DNA from: Apostichopus japonicus
Taxonomy: Eukaryota > Echinodermata > Holothuroidea > Aspidochirotida > Stichopodidae
Direction: 5' to 3'
Assembly (NCBI RefSeq): GCF_037975245.1
Contig: NC_092565.1
Location: forward strand, 13,359,499 to 13,423,498
Length of the DNA stretch: 64,000 nucleotides
Shown here: positions 1-13,349 of the stretch, in pieces
Layout: each line of letters starts with the position of its first letter
Numbering within the stretch: the stretch's first letter is position 1
The notes under the pieces: generated by a model
The model's input: only the letters and a program-made list of their open reading frames with translations
Told to the model about the DNA's origin: nothing
Database searches by the model: none
Made by a program: the position numbers and the translations under genes

Positions 1-2788
1 GTGAGTATTATAAGAGGCAGGAAGCAAATTTACCGGTGGTCTCACCATCTCATTTTTTGGCCGAGCGCTACATGTTTAAATTTTGCCAGATCAATTGGAT
101 GCGACCTTCCAGACGTTGTTTGTCCTAAGATTAAAATGAAGAGATGATTTTCCACTTAAGATCACTCTGGATGCAATGTCATACTGTTATATCCCAGATG
201 AAATGGAAGTACAATTTGGAATTACCCCCCCTCTCGCCCCCCCAAAAAAAATGCTACTTGTTTTTTTTCTCCTTTTTTGTTGTTGTTGAGAAATTATGAT
301 CAGTCAATGTACAGCTGATGGTTGATGATATTAATGGCTGTGGTCATTTGACAGCAAGTTGGGGCACTTAAAACAAAATTTGAGCTGTGATTGGCAGTTT
401 AATCTGTGATGAAAGAGGTACCTTGGAGGCCTGGAAGATGCAGTTTTTTTTTCACATTCTGTTACTGCCCTCAGCGTGCATTCCTAGTAAAATAATTCAA
501 CAATTAAGTCACCTGTCCATTCTTCAGTGGTTTGATAGTTCAAAGACTATATGAGGTGATAGATGTATCATGCCCCTTCACTAAGGCAACTTTGGCAAGG
601 GAGTGGAGTAGGAGGGTCAAGGTTGTTGGAGGCAAGGGGAAGAGTTTTCAAAGTTTATGAGTGATGTTGCAATTAGCAAAGTACTACAGTATGGTGCGGT
701 AGCAAATATATTTGCAAAGACAATTTAGCCTCTCAAATATATGTCTGCCCCCCTTCTCCCCTCCCCAAAAACAATTGTCAGAAGCAAGGTATTTTCTTAG
801 AAGCTTTCCTCCCTATCAAAGCATTGGGCCCATACAAAGAGAATTGTAGAGCTACACCCCATGGTCTCTAGTCTACTGAGCCAACCGTAAATTGGTGGAA
901 TTCTAAATGTCGGATATAAAGGGGTGTGTTGTGAAGAGAAACTGCAATACTATTCAATGGCTACAGGTTTGAGAGGAATGATGTAAGTAACTAACCCGGT
1001 AAGTGTAGGGGGTTTGTAATTCTTTTATATTACAGTGAATCAGTATAATATATTTGGAAACCTATGCCTACCACATCACCTCTCTGAGCCTAGACCTTTT
1101 ATTCAATATTGATTCCTAACTTGTCTGACTTCAACCCCAAAATTTAGGAGTTACTTAAGGTTGTTGAAGTAGCTGCAGCTAATGTTCCTACTTGGAAGCC
1201 ATGCAGCTTACGCAACTTTGCTTGAAAGCTCCCTTTGATATTGTGCTTGAAAACTTCCTTTAGTTTAGTGCTTGAAACTTGTCACTATCTCAGTACTTAA
1301 AAAATTGGATGCATGTGCATGTGCACGATTGACAGTAAAAGAAATTGAAAACAGTCAGTTGTTTACAATATTTTGAACTTAGCAAATTGTGTGCATAGAG
1401 AGCATGGACTAACTACAAACAGGGCCTAATTGTATGTAACAAATAAATTAGACTTTTATTAATGTACTCTTACATAAATTTCCTCTTTGATGATTAGTTT
1501 GTGCTTTTCTGACAAATTAATTGAGACTTCAATATCCTATTTTAATTATATTTAATAAGGTTAATTAATTCAGAAGGTCCTATATATGCTATTAGGAATG
1601 TGTAATTTAGCTGGAGCAGGATACTGCAAATATATAACCTTGTCCTGTAATTATGATGACTTAATTAGTGCTTGAACGTAATTAAATGAATCGTGGTGAC
1701 CTCTTTGGCCAAGAGATTGATTATCTTATACTTGAATGAAGGAAACTTAGCTCACTCACGTACTGAATTTGTTGTGATTTACTGTGCTCCTCTCTTATAC
1801 CTGACTCGACTCTACGATTGCACCTTCCTGTTTACCTGAACCCCCTTTACCCTACTCTTGGTCACCACCCATCACCTTTTCCCATACGAGAATTGTCATC
1901 ATCAGTCAATGAATCGGTTAGATGATTTATGAATGATAAGTTATATACCTTTTGATCACTTATGTGGTTGGCTATCCTTCTAATTAGTCACCCAAGTCAG
2001 TTGTTAGCAGGGCATGACAATTAGTAATTTAAAATAGACCCTTGTCTCTATATCATCTTTCACTCTGCTCTCCTCCCTCCCTCCTCCCCCTCCTCCCCTC
2101 CCTCCTTCCCCTCCCACCAAATCCCTCCCCACTGCTGACACCATTGATATCTCTTGTACGTCACTTTAAACCAGGCTTTCCCAACTTTCAATGTGCATGA
2201 CGGTTCGCCTATATGTCAGTCAAAACATCTAATGCAATCAGAGAGAAAAGGTATTACAATTTGAGTGCATACGTTTTTTAGAATTGAAGTAAAACTCATT
2301 ATCTTTAATTTCACGACACCCAACAAAAAGTAATGATAATAATGTAGTGATATATGTTTAACTGTGTTATTTTGTATGCATTTTACAACACATCTGCCAT
2401 TAATAGCCTTAAAGATCATCAACCTACCCTCCCCCCCTCCCTCTCCTCCCTCTCCTCCCTCTCCTCCCTCTCCAAACATGCTAGTAATTAAAAAGTTAAG
2501 TTGTTTTTCGGCCTCATCATAACATATTTTTCCTCATTGAGACATTTGTTCGTTTACTTAAAGACTCTTCAATGTCTGGGAATCATTGTAGGGTCAGAAC
2601 TTCTAGGAAAGTACCTTTTACCTTGATCCTCTTTTACCCTCTCTTTAGCACCTTTAAGCTGGGTCACACCCTGATCCCTGTTTTAAGTTTTTGATTGCAG
2701 AATGCAGGCCATTGCCTCAATTGTAATATTTGGATAAAAAAAATTAATTATATAAACAAAAAAAATTTCTTTCAATTTTTCCCATCAG
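1..2788 (+). other. probable last intron of an upstream gene (no coding signal)
   Basis: No convincing exon is visible here on either strand. The window opens with GTGAGT, a good 5' splice donor, and an acceptor (CCCATCAG) lies at 2,781-2,788 just before a short open terminal exon, so the stretch may be one intron of a plus-strand gene that starts outside the window. It holds pyrimidine-rich tracts near 2,060-2,110 and a CCCTCTCCT-like 9-bp repeat at about 2,426-2,473. Confidence is low because the preceding exon cannot be seen. Confidence 0.3.
2426..2473. repeat. short CT-rich 9-bp minisatellite
   Basis: About five head-to-tail copies of a CCCTCTCCT-type unit follow a run of C. On the minus strand it translates as a Gly-Glu-Gly repeat, but that open frame is a product of the repeat and not a gene. 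Confidence 0.8.
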
Positions 2789-2895
2789 GAAAGGATCAAG
2801 GAACACCACTTTTGAAGGACGGTATACATTTGGTAGGGACAGAGGGCGGCGATGAGGCATCTGAGAGCAGCGATGCTTCTACTGCTGCCGAATGA
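2789..2895 (+). CDS. terminal exon of an unrecognised gene (partial)
   Basis: After the acceptor ending at 2,788, an open frame of 35 codons plus two leading bases runs to TGA at 2,893-2,895. It would splice from an exon ending in phase 1. The predicted C-terminus begins KDQGTPLLKDGIHLVG and ends in an acidic Ser-rich tail (EASESSDASTAAE). The exon is clearly more GC-rich than its surroundings, as are the confirmed exons elsewhere in the window. I do not recognise the family. The rest of the gene would lie left of position 1. It could be a chance acceptor and open frame. Confidence 0.35.
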
Positions 2896-4640
2896 GCAAA
2901 AATATTGCAGACCTCAACCGGCATATGAACATCACCGTGTCCTACTGTATGTGGGGAGGATAGTGGTGTACTTTTTTAAATCTTTGTTAAATATCATGTC
3001 ACACTGTAGCAACACCAATCACCACGGCGATGACCTGATCGAAACATCAGCCTTAATTCTTCACTCACCCACTTCAGACAGAGTGATCATCATACTATAG
3101 TGGCGGTCAAGGAATAGGACTTTCAGTCAGTAGAGGGCATAAGTCTTGAAATGGCAGAAAGATTTGAAGACCTCTCTAGTATCCATGGCACACTGTTACA
3201 ACACAGACCACCATGGTGATGGCATGATGCAATCAAGTCTTCAATTAATGCTTGATACCATTTTCATGAAGGTACCATTCAAAGTCATTTTTTCCCACCC
3301 ACAAAGAGGCCTTGGGGAATCCCTCAACTTTAGCCCCCCCCTCCCCCTCCTTCCAAGAAGGAACTACTAGTTTCCTTTCTTTAGATCTTTTAATGGTAAA
3401 ACCCTATTTGTCCTATTGGTCTTGCACATTTTTTTGCAAAACCAATTCAGTCAGAAAGTTGAGAAGGCAGTATTGGGATATGGAATCCTCAACGAATTTG
3501 GGATCTCTCTCTCTTATGTATATCCGCCCTAATCCTTGCGTCATGGAGAAAGAGACTGTTGCCAGGGGTTTCCTCCAAATAGCTCTGTGTACATGCAATT
3601 CCAGTCTTCATCTTGCATGGAAGTTTAAAAACAAAAACAGAAATGCTCGTTGTTATTCAGTTCAAACATCCACAGTTTATTGGAACCCTGAGCCAAAAAG
3701 GAGGTTTGAATACCAGGGATATAACTTTTGAGCACATTAGTTCACTCTATGTCACAATTATTTTTTTTACTGTCTTCCTTTTGCTTTTCAACTTCTTCCA
3801 ACATAATTTGACTATGGAGGGTGGAGGGTTCGGGTGGGTGGGTGTATTAAACATCTGTATGGCATAAATCCTTGGTAACCTGGAGAGGTTTGCTTTTTCA
3901 AAACCAAAACATTTTGTTCTTCAGGCCTGCAAAATATTGTCATGCTTTGTGTATGGAACTCCCAGTGGTATCAGGTGATACAAAATACCTTCCATCCAAT
4001 TAGAGAAATTAATCTACAGGGCAATCAAGAGCAACCTTAAATTGTAGTAGGCAATCTTCTCCATTTTTTTTTACTTATTAATTAGTGATGCAAATTTTAA
4101 TCAGGGAACCTGACTGTACCATCTCTAATTGCTTTCTTGGAGTGATGGGTAACCGCTGCCCGTGGTACCTGTAAGTGCTTTAACTGTTTGGAGGTAGGGT
4201 AACTCTGGGCTGTCAAAAATGACAGGAACCGGCGTGATTCAGGAAATATGTTTTCTCTTAGGTCTTTACATTCTCTGCAGCTGCATGCTTTATTGTTGAT
4301 ATGCCCTCTTTATTCTCTGTCAAAAATATTGCTGGAGTTTCTGAACAATCTTTGAGCCTGGATTTAGTTTGATAATAAAGTTTACTGATGGAGATAATTA
4401 TGAGGGTACCTTGGACAAATGGATCAAGATGGGGCGTGGCAGTTAGACCCGTAATGGATGATTTTAAAGGCATAATGACAAGTCAGGGTAGGGGGGGAAC
4501 AGATCAGGCAAGGGTGATTTCTGTTGAACCCTATTCCATATTTAACTACTGATATGTAATTAAATGTCTTAATAAGTTAATTGTGGTGAAAAGTTTTACT
4601 GGGAATGGTGAGACATTTGCTTTCGTTTCCCCTTCCCTGT
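2896..4640 (+). other. possible 3' UTR with a diverged internal duplication
   Basis: No further exon is visible after the stop at 2,895, and an AATAAA-containing stretch occurs near 4,374. Two related blocks, about 2,995-3,040 and 3,183-3,228, share a CACTGTnnCAACAC...CACCAnGGnGATG pattern, an old local duplication. Open frames over both blocks (for example 3,312-3,731) show no family resemblance. Confidence 0.25.
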
Positions 4641-4647
4641 ATTTCCT

Positions 4648-4834
4648 TCACCCCACACCCCCATGGCATCTAACCTTCACCCTACACCACCCCATGGCAT
4701 CTAACCTTCACCCCACACCACCCCATGGCATCTAACCTTCACCCCACACCACCCCATGGCATCTAACCTTCATCCCCCACCATCCCATGGCATCTAATCT
4801 TCACCCCACACCACCCCATGGCATCTAATCTTCG
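4648..4834. repeat. 31-bp minisatellite, about six copies
   Basis: Six head-to-tail copies of a 31-bp unit built around ACCACCCCATGGCATCTAA lie here. Inner copies differ by only one or two bases; the outer copies are more diverged. No open frame is associated with it. Confidence 0.9.
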
Positions 4835-6399
4835 CCTCAACGCAATCAATTAATTCCGTTTTATTACTTAATTACAGCACACTTGATTCTGCACTGCTGG
4901 GAAAAATAGCATCCAAATGGTCGTAATATACCTTTGAATGAAAATGTCTCGATTCTTGTAAATATTGAATCACAGTACAGTGACCGCTTAAGAATTTTTT
5001 AACGTAGAGTGACAGGCCCTCTGGCTTCTAACAAAACCTGTTAAAGTTTAACTGTATTGTAAGACTTATTTTGGGTGGTGGTATTGATTGTGGCCAATGA
5101 TTTATTGTCATTGCTCCCTCCATATATTTTTGTTCGAGGTCTTTACAACATCGATTTCTGTTGCTTCCTGGACGTCTTCCATCTGATGGCTAAAACCCCA
5201 GGCACCCTAAAAGATTGCCCTTCAATTTCATTTGATGCTAATTTTGAGCATAAATTATCACGCCAGTTAGTTTTTATGATCGTAAAGCGATCAGTTTAGA
5301 AGTTAGAACTAATCTGGACGGCATCGTTCTTGTGATTTCCATCTCTCCTTTCACCATCAAAGAAGTTCTTTAAAATACTGAGCTTTTTTTAAATTATATG
5401 TGTTTCCCATCCCTTACATGTCCCCTCATCTCATCTACCAAGAACTCCATTGTTAAGGTATCAATTTAAAGGAACATAATTTACAAGAGATATGCATCTG
5501 CATGTCTGTATGTTATTGATGTGTTATTTAATATCAAACCATCTGCTCCATGCTTAAAGACTTTAAAATATTATATATAATATTGTAAGGTAATTATCAC
5601 GACATAACAATTATGATGAATATAGCCAGAACATTTGCATGGAACACACAGGGGCCCGAGGATATAAAAATATGACACAGTGCCGCCTTCTTGAAGTCTT
5701 TAAATTTTCGTTATGCATATTATGAGAACAAGAATAAACCGTTACTTATCCCATAATACCCCTATATAATATATAATACCCTGGAGCCAGAGGTTCATAA
5801 CCCCCCTGACAACCCCCTCCCTTTTATCAGGCCTGGGATCAAAGTTAACCTGCAACATTTATTGTGGAAGAAATTGTTGTGACCAATATGACAACATTTC
5901 TACTCCTTTTAGGAGTTTTGAAAGTATTCAGCCAAATATGTGTGGAACAAGAGAAAGGTGTGATAAGATTTTATTAACAACACACTAAAGCTCCCTAGCT
6001 TGGGTCTTCCTGTTAAGTTTTCTCCGTTCAATCAATCGATCAATTTGAAAGAATTTGTTGTCAAGATATTACGTTTCATGATACTTGAGACAACCAAGGT
6101 TAATTATTACCGAATGAATGCATATGTACAGTTTGGTGATTATACTAATCACTGTAATCAGTTAATCCACTGCTCTTAAGCATTGTTCTTTCATGTAGAC
6201 TATGTCTCATATTTTTAGCAAAAAACAATGAAATAGCAAAAATTAGAAATTTTCACAATTTATCTTCTTGCTTTCCCTTTGGTGTATTATATCAAGAGGA
6301 TAGAATTGACATAATATTAATTAGTCTTATAGCAGACTGGAACAAAAGATGTTCGATGTGATTTACAGGTGATGTCAGAAACAAAGAAAGAAATAGACA
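4835..6399. other. noncoding stretch, nothing recognised
   Basis: AT-rich sequence with short open frames only. I found no splice-flanked exon, RNA gene or repeat boundary. Confidence 0.4.
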
Positions 6400-6555
6400 A
6401 CATCCTATAATAGCAAATGTGAAACAAAAGATGAGTTTAAGACGATGATTGAACTGGTCCAGAGACCTAATATCTGCTGGAAGTGTGTTCCACAAATGGG
6501 GGCCCAGCATGATGAAAGCTGCGATCACCAATCGCTTTCAATCGAGACACTAGAA
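6400..6555 (-). mobile_element. LINE reverse-transcriptase C-terminal remnant
   Basis: On the minus strand this encodes the signature found at the C-terminus of many CR1/L2/Jockey-type LINE ORF2 proteins: a KAIGDRSF-like block followed by GPHLWNTLPADIR and a basic LKL segment. The two blocks are in different frames, separated by about one extra base, so it is an old dead fragment. No 5' part, endonuclease domain or tail was found beside it. The clade is uncertain. Confidence 0.7.
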
Positions 6556-8288
6556 CATTAAAGCAAGTTGTTGAGATATTGTGATCTAGATGGCCTATTT
6601 TTAGTTTTTGATGCAAGATATCAGATAAGTAACTTGGGGTATTTAATTTAATAGCATGACAAGCTAAAAAACTGCCTGACTATGTGATTTTACATTAAAG
6701 TTGTAAATATTTTGTTATAATTATCAATGTAAAGAAACACTGTTATACTCATTAACAGGAAGATGAAAGGCAAAATGTTAAAAGGATTTACAGTATTCAC
6801 TAGTCCGTGTCTTGCAGGAAGTATGTAAGTACCAAGATGTTGTTATTGAATTTATGCTAGCTTAACCGTGAAATTACAATGAGAAGGTAAAATTTCCTGA
6901 GTTGTCATGAAAAGTGATAAGAAAAGGGCACTAATTATCAGTCTGTTATTGCCATGTTTTGTCTTTTCTCTATTGCCGTTTCTCAATTTGTTTTTTTTAT
7001 TGCTTAAATCTTGTAATACGAATTGTATTTTTGTCCAAAACCTGAGCCAAACATTTCTCAAAACAATATATCAAATTAGTCCCCTGAGATGCTGTTTGAA
7101 GGTTCATTTTCTAAATTAATGCATGTATTTTGTTGTCTGCAAGAAAGCCTGGTGAAAACAAGCTGTTCTCTCTGCGTCACTGGTTTCTCCACCAGTTGGT
7201 AGTGAAGAAAGGTCAGAAATAGAAAACTTGAAAATAAGCTTCATTTGTAAGATTCTCTGGCATGATATTGGTGAGAGGGAATGGAATTCGGTGTCTTAAA
7301 TAATAAAGTGGTGATAATTTTCCACTAGCACCTTGCAAGAGAAATTTCTTCCAGACGAATTTATTTATTTATGTCTTTTCTCCAGCAAAGTGGGATGGTG
7401 TACTTGATTGAAGAGTGCCATTTATGAAGAGCACTGTTTTTTTACTAAGTAAGAATGAAATTTGATGTCAGCTTGGGCCCCCCACTGTCGGTTTTGCTTT
7501 CAACAGTTCAAGTGAGGATTGAATCTTAACTTTGCTGAAGCACATAAGCTGAATGGTAAACTAAATCATACCTGTTTCTGTCAATTTTTTGGGGGGGAGG
7601 GGGGGCCAGCTACCGGGCTTGGTTAGTGGGCGGCAGTGTGGTGTTGTCCGATTAACACGGGCAAAGTGTATTTTATACCTTAAAGTTTGAATGATTCTTG
7701 GCACAGTCTTTATTTCCCCCCGCTTCTGAAACTATTTCTGCGGTTGGATTGTAAACTGTGAAAGGAAGTGTTTGAGTGAACAATTAACGGTTGGATTTAA
7801 AATACAATGATGAAGGTACTATTTTGTAAGAGCAGATGTCTGGCTCTGAGTATAAACTCATATTTTGGTTGATATAATATAAAATCAATACTGATATTGT
7901 TAAATTCTGTTATCATTATTACCTTTTAATTCATTAATTCTCTGGGTTACCACTGGTATCTTTGGAAGGAGGTTGTGAGTGGTGTTGAGTTTGTGCCACT
8001 CTGCACCAATCCTCTTATTTTCACACTTAAATTGGACGAAGATATCTAAGTGGTTGTTGCCATTTGGTTGCATCTAAAAAGGGCTATTCCAGTGGCAGAC
8101 AGTGTAGGCCTTAGACTTGCATTGTTAATTTGAAAACCCCATCTCAATATATCTTGTCACTAACTTGCATATGGTCCTGATTGAATGTAACCTATGTTCA
8201 CTAGCTAAACCTATGATTGGTCCCTGGAGTGGATCACAGTAGGGGGTCTTTGATGTCATCTGGACAAATGATCTTGACAAGCTTTACT
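6556..8288. other. noncoding stretch, nothing recognised
   Basis: AT-rich sequence with no supported exon. A G-rich tract lies near 7,591-7,607. Confidence 0.4.
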
Positions 8289-8560
8289 AAATAATAATAA
8301 TAATCAGCAGTTATTTACGACGCTTAAGCGACCACAAATGTGGGAGAAAACCTGCAATGGCTTATGGGTTACGACTTACACGTCGGGTGGCTTCCAATTC
8401 AACATTTTGTCTCAAATTTGGAATCTTTCCAATTTTAGAAAGTCATTTTAGAGGGGAATACCATAAATTGCTCTTGGATGAAACACCCACCTTACTATGA
8501 CCCGGCCGGGTATCGAACCCGGACCTCCCGATTGCTAAGCCTCATTGCTTAGGTTATTAT
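8289..8560 (-). mobile_element. tRNA-derived SINE
   Basis: Read on the minus strand the element starts with a tRNA-like head carrying an A-box-like TAGCAATCGGG and a clear pol III B box GGTTCGATACC inside a CCGGG/CCCGG stem. A unique body follows, ending in an (ATT)n tail at the low-coordinate end (8,289-8,304). This order is the standard layout of a tRNA-derived SINE. Its body is unlike the SINE at 38.3 kb, so it belongs to another family. Confidence 0.75.
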
Positions 8561-11500
8561 AATGTTATTGTTGATTTATCTTTAAACCTGAATCATGTGA
8601 AATGTTTGCTTAGCTGTCAACATTCTCAGTAAAGTCACAATGATATCAAAATGCAACTTTTTGTACACATTTTATCATTCTCTGTGTATAAATGATTGAA
8701 ATATTATAAAAGCAAAAACAGAGACATTTTTCATCTGAATTGCCCTGATGACATCATTCTTTCTGCTATTGCCAGATACATTTGACATGTTTTGTTTCTT
8801 GTGCTCTTTTAGTTAGCATATATAGCTATTAGTACATTGAAGGAAATATACAAACTAGTATAGACTTTATTAGTACCCCACAATAGACTGGAATTTGCCC
8901 TGGATTAAAATTGTTGTGATACTACAAACATTTTGCACTTAGCGGAAATTTTCTTTCACAAAGCGAAAACACCTCAAACTGTGGGTTGTTTATATCCCTT
9001 CAAAACAACGGAATGATTTGACGGTAATGAACACCAGCTAGGTTGCTTAAGGGACAAGTACATCTGTCTCATATTGGTTGCTATGGCAACCAGCTAAGTT
9101 CCTCTGAGCTGCAGGATAATGAGTTAAGGTTGTCGGAGATTGCGGTCTAATGATTGATAGGGGATGATGAAAAACTGCCTGAAGCAGAACCCGAGGACAC
9201 CTTCTCTGTGATGCTTTAAAATATTCTTTCAAAATTATGGAAGTAAAAATCATTCTCCATGTGGCTGAAATTGGATTCCTTGTCGTATCTGGCAAATATT
9301 TCTTCACTGTGTAACGCAAGGCTGTGGTTTGGGATGAGGAGAAAAGTAAGGAGGGTTTGGAATAGGAAAGGGGGGGTTGGGCAGGGTTGGAGGGGGGTGG
9401 GAGAGTCCACTGGTTTGAAAATAAATATATTCTCATTGCTATGGTTCCCATACAATCTAGAAAACAGAAATGGCAGTGAAAATCATCTGGGTCTTGAATG
9501 AGTCCCTGGATTTTTTTGAAGTTTACTCTGGAAAAGTGAGGAAAATCCATATAATGAGCCCTTGTTTATTGTCATGACTACTTAATATAAAAGGTCTCTT
9601 TTCCTGCAAAGAGAGCCTATGTTTTCCAGAGTGTTCAGTTTCAGATTTATACTCTGCTGTCATTTGTATTAATTTCCTTTTATTTGCATACAGTTTGCAA
9701 GAGTTTGAATTATTAAGCCTATACTATAGGTAACCTAATGTTACGTCCCCCATTAATGTGGATCAGGCTATGTACACAGTAAACCGTAAAACATATTTTG
9801 GTCCAGAAAAGTGTGGAATTTGATTTGTCGAATAGTGTGGCCGGAAATCATGAATTGCTTTCAATGAATTTTTGGGATGTTGCAATCGGGTAAATGTTAG
9901 ATTTCTTTCTGATCGATGGAGTCACCCGTGACAACTTTTCCGATTCTGAAAATCCAGCTTAACAAAAATAGTAATACCATCCCCTGCCCCCCCTCCCCCC
10001 GGCCTCTACCTCCTCTGCACTCAAGTTTTTTTTATCACACATAATAACCAGAAACACTTTGCTGAAGTGTTGAAGGAAAAATTAATGGGTAATCAGTATT
10101 CACATGTATGTTCCAGTATAATGGTTATTTATGCAATTTCATCTTTTTATCTGGGTTTGGCAATATTTGCATATTTTAGATTTCTTCATTTAATCTTCCA
10201 ATTCCTTTGTTTACTGTTTTTTGTTTATCATTTGATAGTCGTATACTCAGATTTTAATTGAAATATTGTTTAACTTTTTGTTTTTAATTTAGTTAAACGT
10301 CATTGATAATTTGTTAGTTTTCTCAGCTAATTGTGAACTTTCTCAGCTCATTGTGAACATTTGATCCTTCAAAGTTAGAAACTGTTCAGTATTAATTGTT
10401 AGCCTTAAACATCAATAGCAAAACTTTTCTGTCTCCTCTTATGTCAAAGTTGTAATCGCTTATGGCAAAAAAAACAGACCCCAATTGTGGAGGAGGGATT
10501 ATGGTGTGGTGTTCTTTTGAGAGGGGGAGGGGGGAGGATGGAGAGGTTAGTTATGGATGTCACAATATTCTTGGCCTATATACTACATAACATGTTGATG
10601 TGAAAAGATTCCTAATCAGTGTCACTAACCTTTATGTTAGAAACCTATCCCCCCCCCTCTCCCTTCTCGATCCCATCCACCAAAGGAAGTAGGAAGAGAA
10701 AGGTATGGTTTTGGTGTAATTTCATGCATAACAATATACATGAAGGTTTATTATGGACAACATCTCAAGTCTAGCTAGGTACTTTAACACTATCTTACTT
10801 TTCTTAATCTGATGTAATTTTTTTATTTTATTACTGGCCCGGCATGATCATTGCTCATAGTAGTAAATACTTGTACATGTGAATACACATGAACTGTCAT
10901 TCAGATCAGAGGTGTCGATTTCTCCCGAAGGGCTATCAGGTACGTTACATTCTCTGCTATGAATGGTCATTGCTGTACTGCACATTCCCAGATGAAAATT
11001 ATTGCTGATTTATGTTTGTATATGAAAAGTGGAATGTAAACGGTTTTTAAAGTACAGTTCCAACCTATATCAACCGAAGTGTATGTGTGAAGGTTCACAT
11101 CAATTGTATATTGTAACTGCAATCAAAAAAATTAAATGTTTGGTCATGAGCATGGGGTGTATATTTAACTAACAGATCACATTTTATGTAGCATATTGTG
11201 CTGTCTGGTAAAGGCACAGAACCATGTGAGATGTGCACTTCCCACCCCCCTCCCCACACTTGAATGCAGACAAAAATAAATAAAAGTACTTATTTTATAC
11301 AATCTTGCAGATAGACCTAATTTATAGCTAAATATGCAGATCCATGCACTTCAAAGGCCAACCACCCTCCATTTTACAATTCTGTATCCACTCCTGTGAT
11401 ATATTTTCAGGCCCTAGGGCAATTAAATCAACCATACCCCTCTTTGAATTTGCCATTCTTCCTTATATATATAAGAAAATGCAAATACTTTCAATTTTTT

Positions 11501-13349
11501 ATTTATCCCATATTGCCTGAGGGCTATATTGCCACCCCCTCCCCCTCTGAACCTGCCTCCACTCCCTCTCAGGCCTGTCTCCCACCATCAATATTGGATA
11601 GGGGTTAGGTAATAGGGATTATTACTCAAATCTTTCTGTGATATGGCAGTCCTTGAAACTGATACAAAGTTGACATGCTACCATACACCTAGTCCATTAG
11701 CAATTTAATATTGCCTGCATTAACAAAGTCATTGTTGAGCCGAGTAGAGGATCTAGTTGTATGGATCTTCTCCACAAATGTTATGACAAAAGTCACCAAT
11801 TGAACCCAACAAGACAATTTAATTAATGACTAATAATATCCATAATTCACATGGCGGTCCAATTTATGCATGTCAAAACTATGGTTTTTATTCATTAAAT
11901 TGCCATTACGTTTTTTTATCCATTTGTATCTGTGTGTATTTATGAAACCAGTGAGTCGTTATGGAACAACTCGCTGATGAAACTAATTTGATTCCACCTA
12001 CCTGCCTGTGCTTGAACACTCCCTTCATGTGTTTACAGTTTTTGCCTTGGATTTTGGTCAATTCCCAAACAATGTATATGTCTTTTATTTTTACAAAGTC
12101 TGCGATGTCAGTCTGGTATAATATTACCATTGCATTTACAAAGAGGAGGATCTCGAAAGGAAATTAATTCTATTTTTTAGGTCATTTTCGTTTTCTGTGT
12201 GCCTAAAACTAGTTATCCATAAATTCATGTCCAGACATCAACACATATTTATATTACACCATGTCAGTCTGTTCTAAGAGAGAAAATCTTGAAGGTGACA
12301 ATAAATCTCTTACATTTGAATATGAGTAACCATAAGTAGTATACTTGATGGCTAGATGCTGATGACTATAAAATCATCATTAACTGAATTCATTCCCATT
12401 TGTGAACCAAACTATCTTTTAAAAAGTTAAGTTAAAGGTGTGTTAAAGTTGAGCCTTTATACATGTCACAGCTGCCAAGATTTTTCATGTGTAGTAATGC
12501 ATTTGTGATTCCCAATACTTTTTTTTTTTTAAATGTATATCGCAATAGATTTTAGGGGGAAAAATATGAATATATTGGCAAATTATTTTCATTCTCACAG
12601 TGTCTTCTCTTATTGCTCTTAACTGTGCAGCTTATGAAAGTATTCAATTTTATTTCAACATATTTAATCAGATCTTACAATATGATATGCATGAAGGACT
12701 GCAAGGTTTTCCAAATTACCTTTTATTTTACTAGAACTGCTTTGACTGCATTTTTCAACATTTTGGTTTGCATTAGTTGTACCATCATCAAGTAAGTTAC
12801 TTCAGTTCAGCAATCGATTAAAGGAAAACAATGCCTTTGTGTCAAAGTTCACAGGTAGAAGATATTTGCTTTAGTTGAAGCTAAAAGCTGTCATACCCCT
12901 GCTATCCACAGGTCATGTAGCAGTTGGAGAAAAGTTTCCAAGTGGTGCAATGTATGTTCATATTGCAAAAAAAAGTTTTGTATGTGCTTTACATCCTCCC
13001 CCTCCCCCCAATTTGAATTTGACCCAAAGGTGGAAGGGATGTAAGCTGCAATGTGGTCTGGTCCAACTGGGCCCTGGCAATGCTGTGGTTTTGGAACAAG
13101 CGGCACATTGGAAGATGATAGCACCCATCATGTCCAAGATGAAATTGGCACCATGTGCATATCATTAAATCTTTAGAGGAGACTGTGCTCTGAAAATTTA
13201 AATTTTCTTTCATTTACATACTAATGCTATCGCGCTTAAGTGAATTTGCACCCCCCCCCCCACAAGACGTGTGTCAAACACAATCAACTGCTGAATGGAA
13301 GATACTTGAGCTCAGAGGATATAAAAAAAAGGACAAGAAAACCAGTTAC
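8561..13349. other. gene-poor stretch with scattered C- and G-runs
   Basis: No splice-supported exon or RNA gene was found. Short homopolymer-like C or G tracts recur (near 9,985, 10,515, 10,650, 11,245 and 13,250), and a 20-bp direct duplication built on TTTCTCAGCTnATTGTGAAC lies at 10,320-10,362. All open frames here are short and resemble no family. Confidence 0.4.

Noticed and set aside
2216-2479. Gly-Glu-rich minus-strand open frame
   Set aside because: It is the translation of the CT-rich minisatellite.
3312-3731. 139-codon plus-strand open frame
   Set aside because: No recognisable motif; it overlaps an open frame on the other strand and C-rich sequence.
9047-9550. 167-codon minus-strand open frame
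   Set aside because: Low-complexity Pro/Ser-rich translation of a C/G-rich tract, with overlapping open frames on both strands.
10907-10940. Possible micro-exon between CATTCAG and a GTACGT donor
   Set aside because: Good splice signals but no partner exons or family match.
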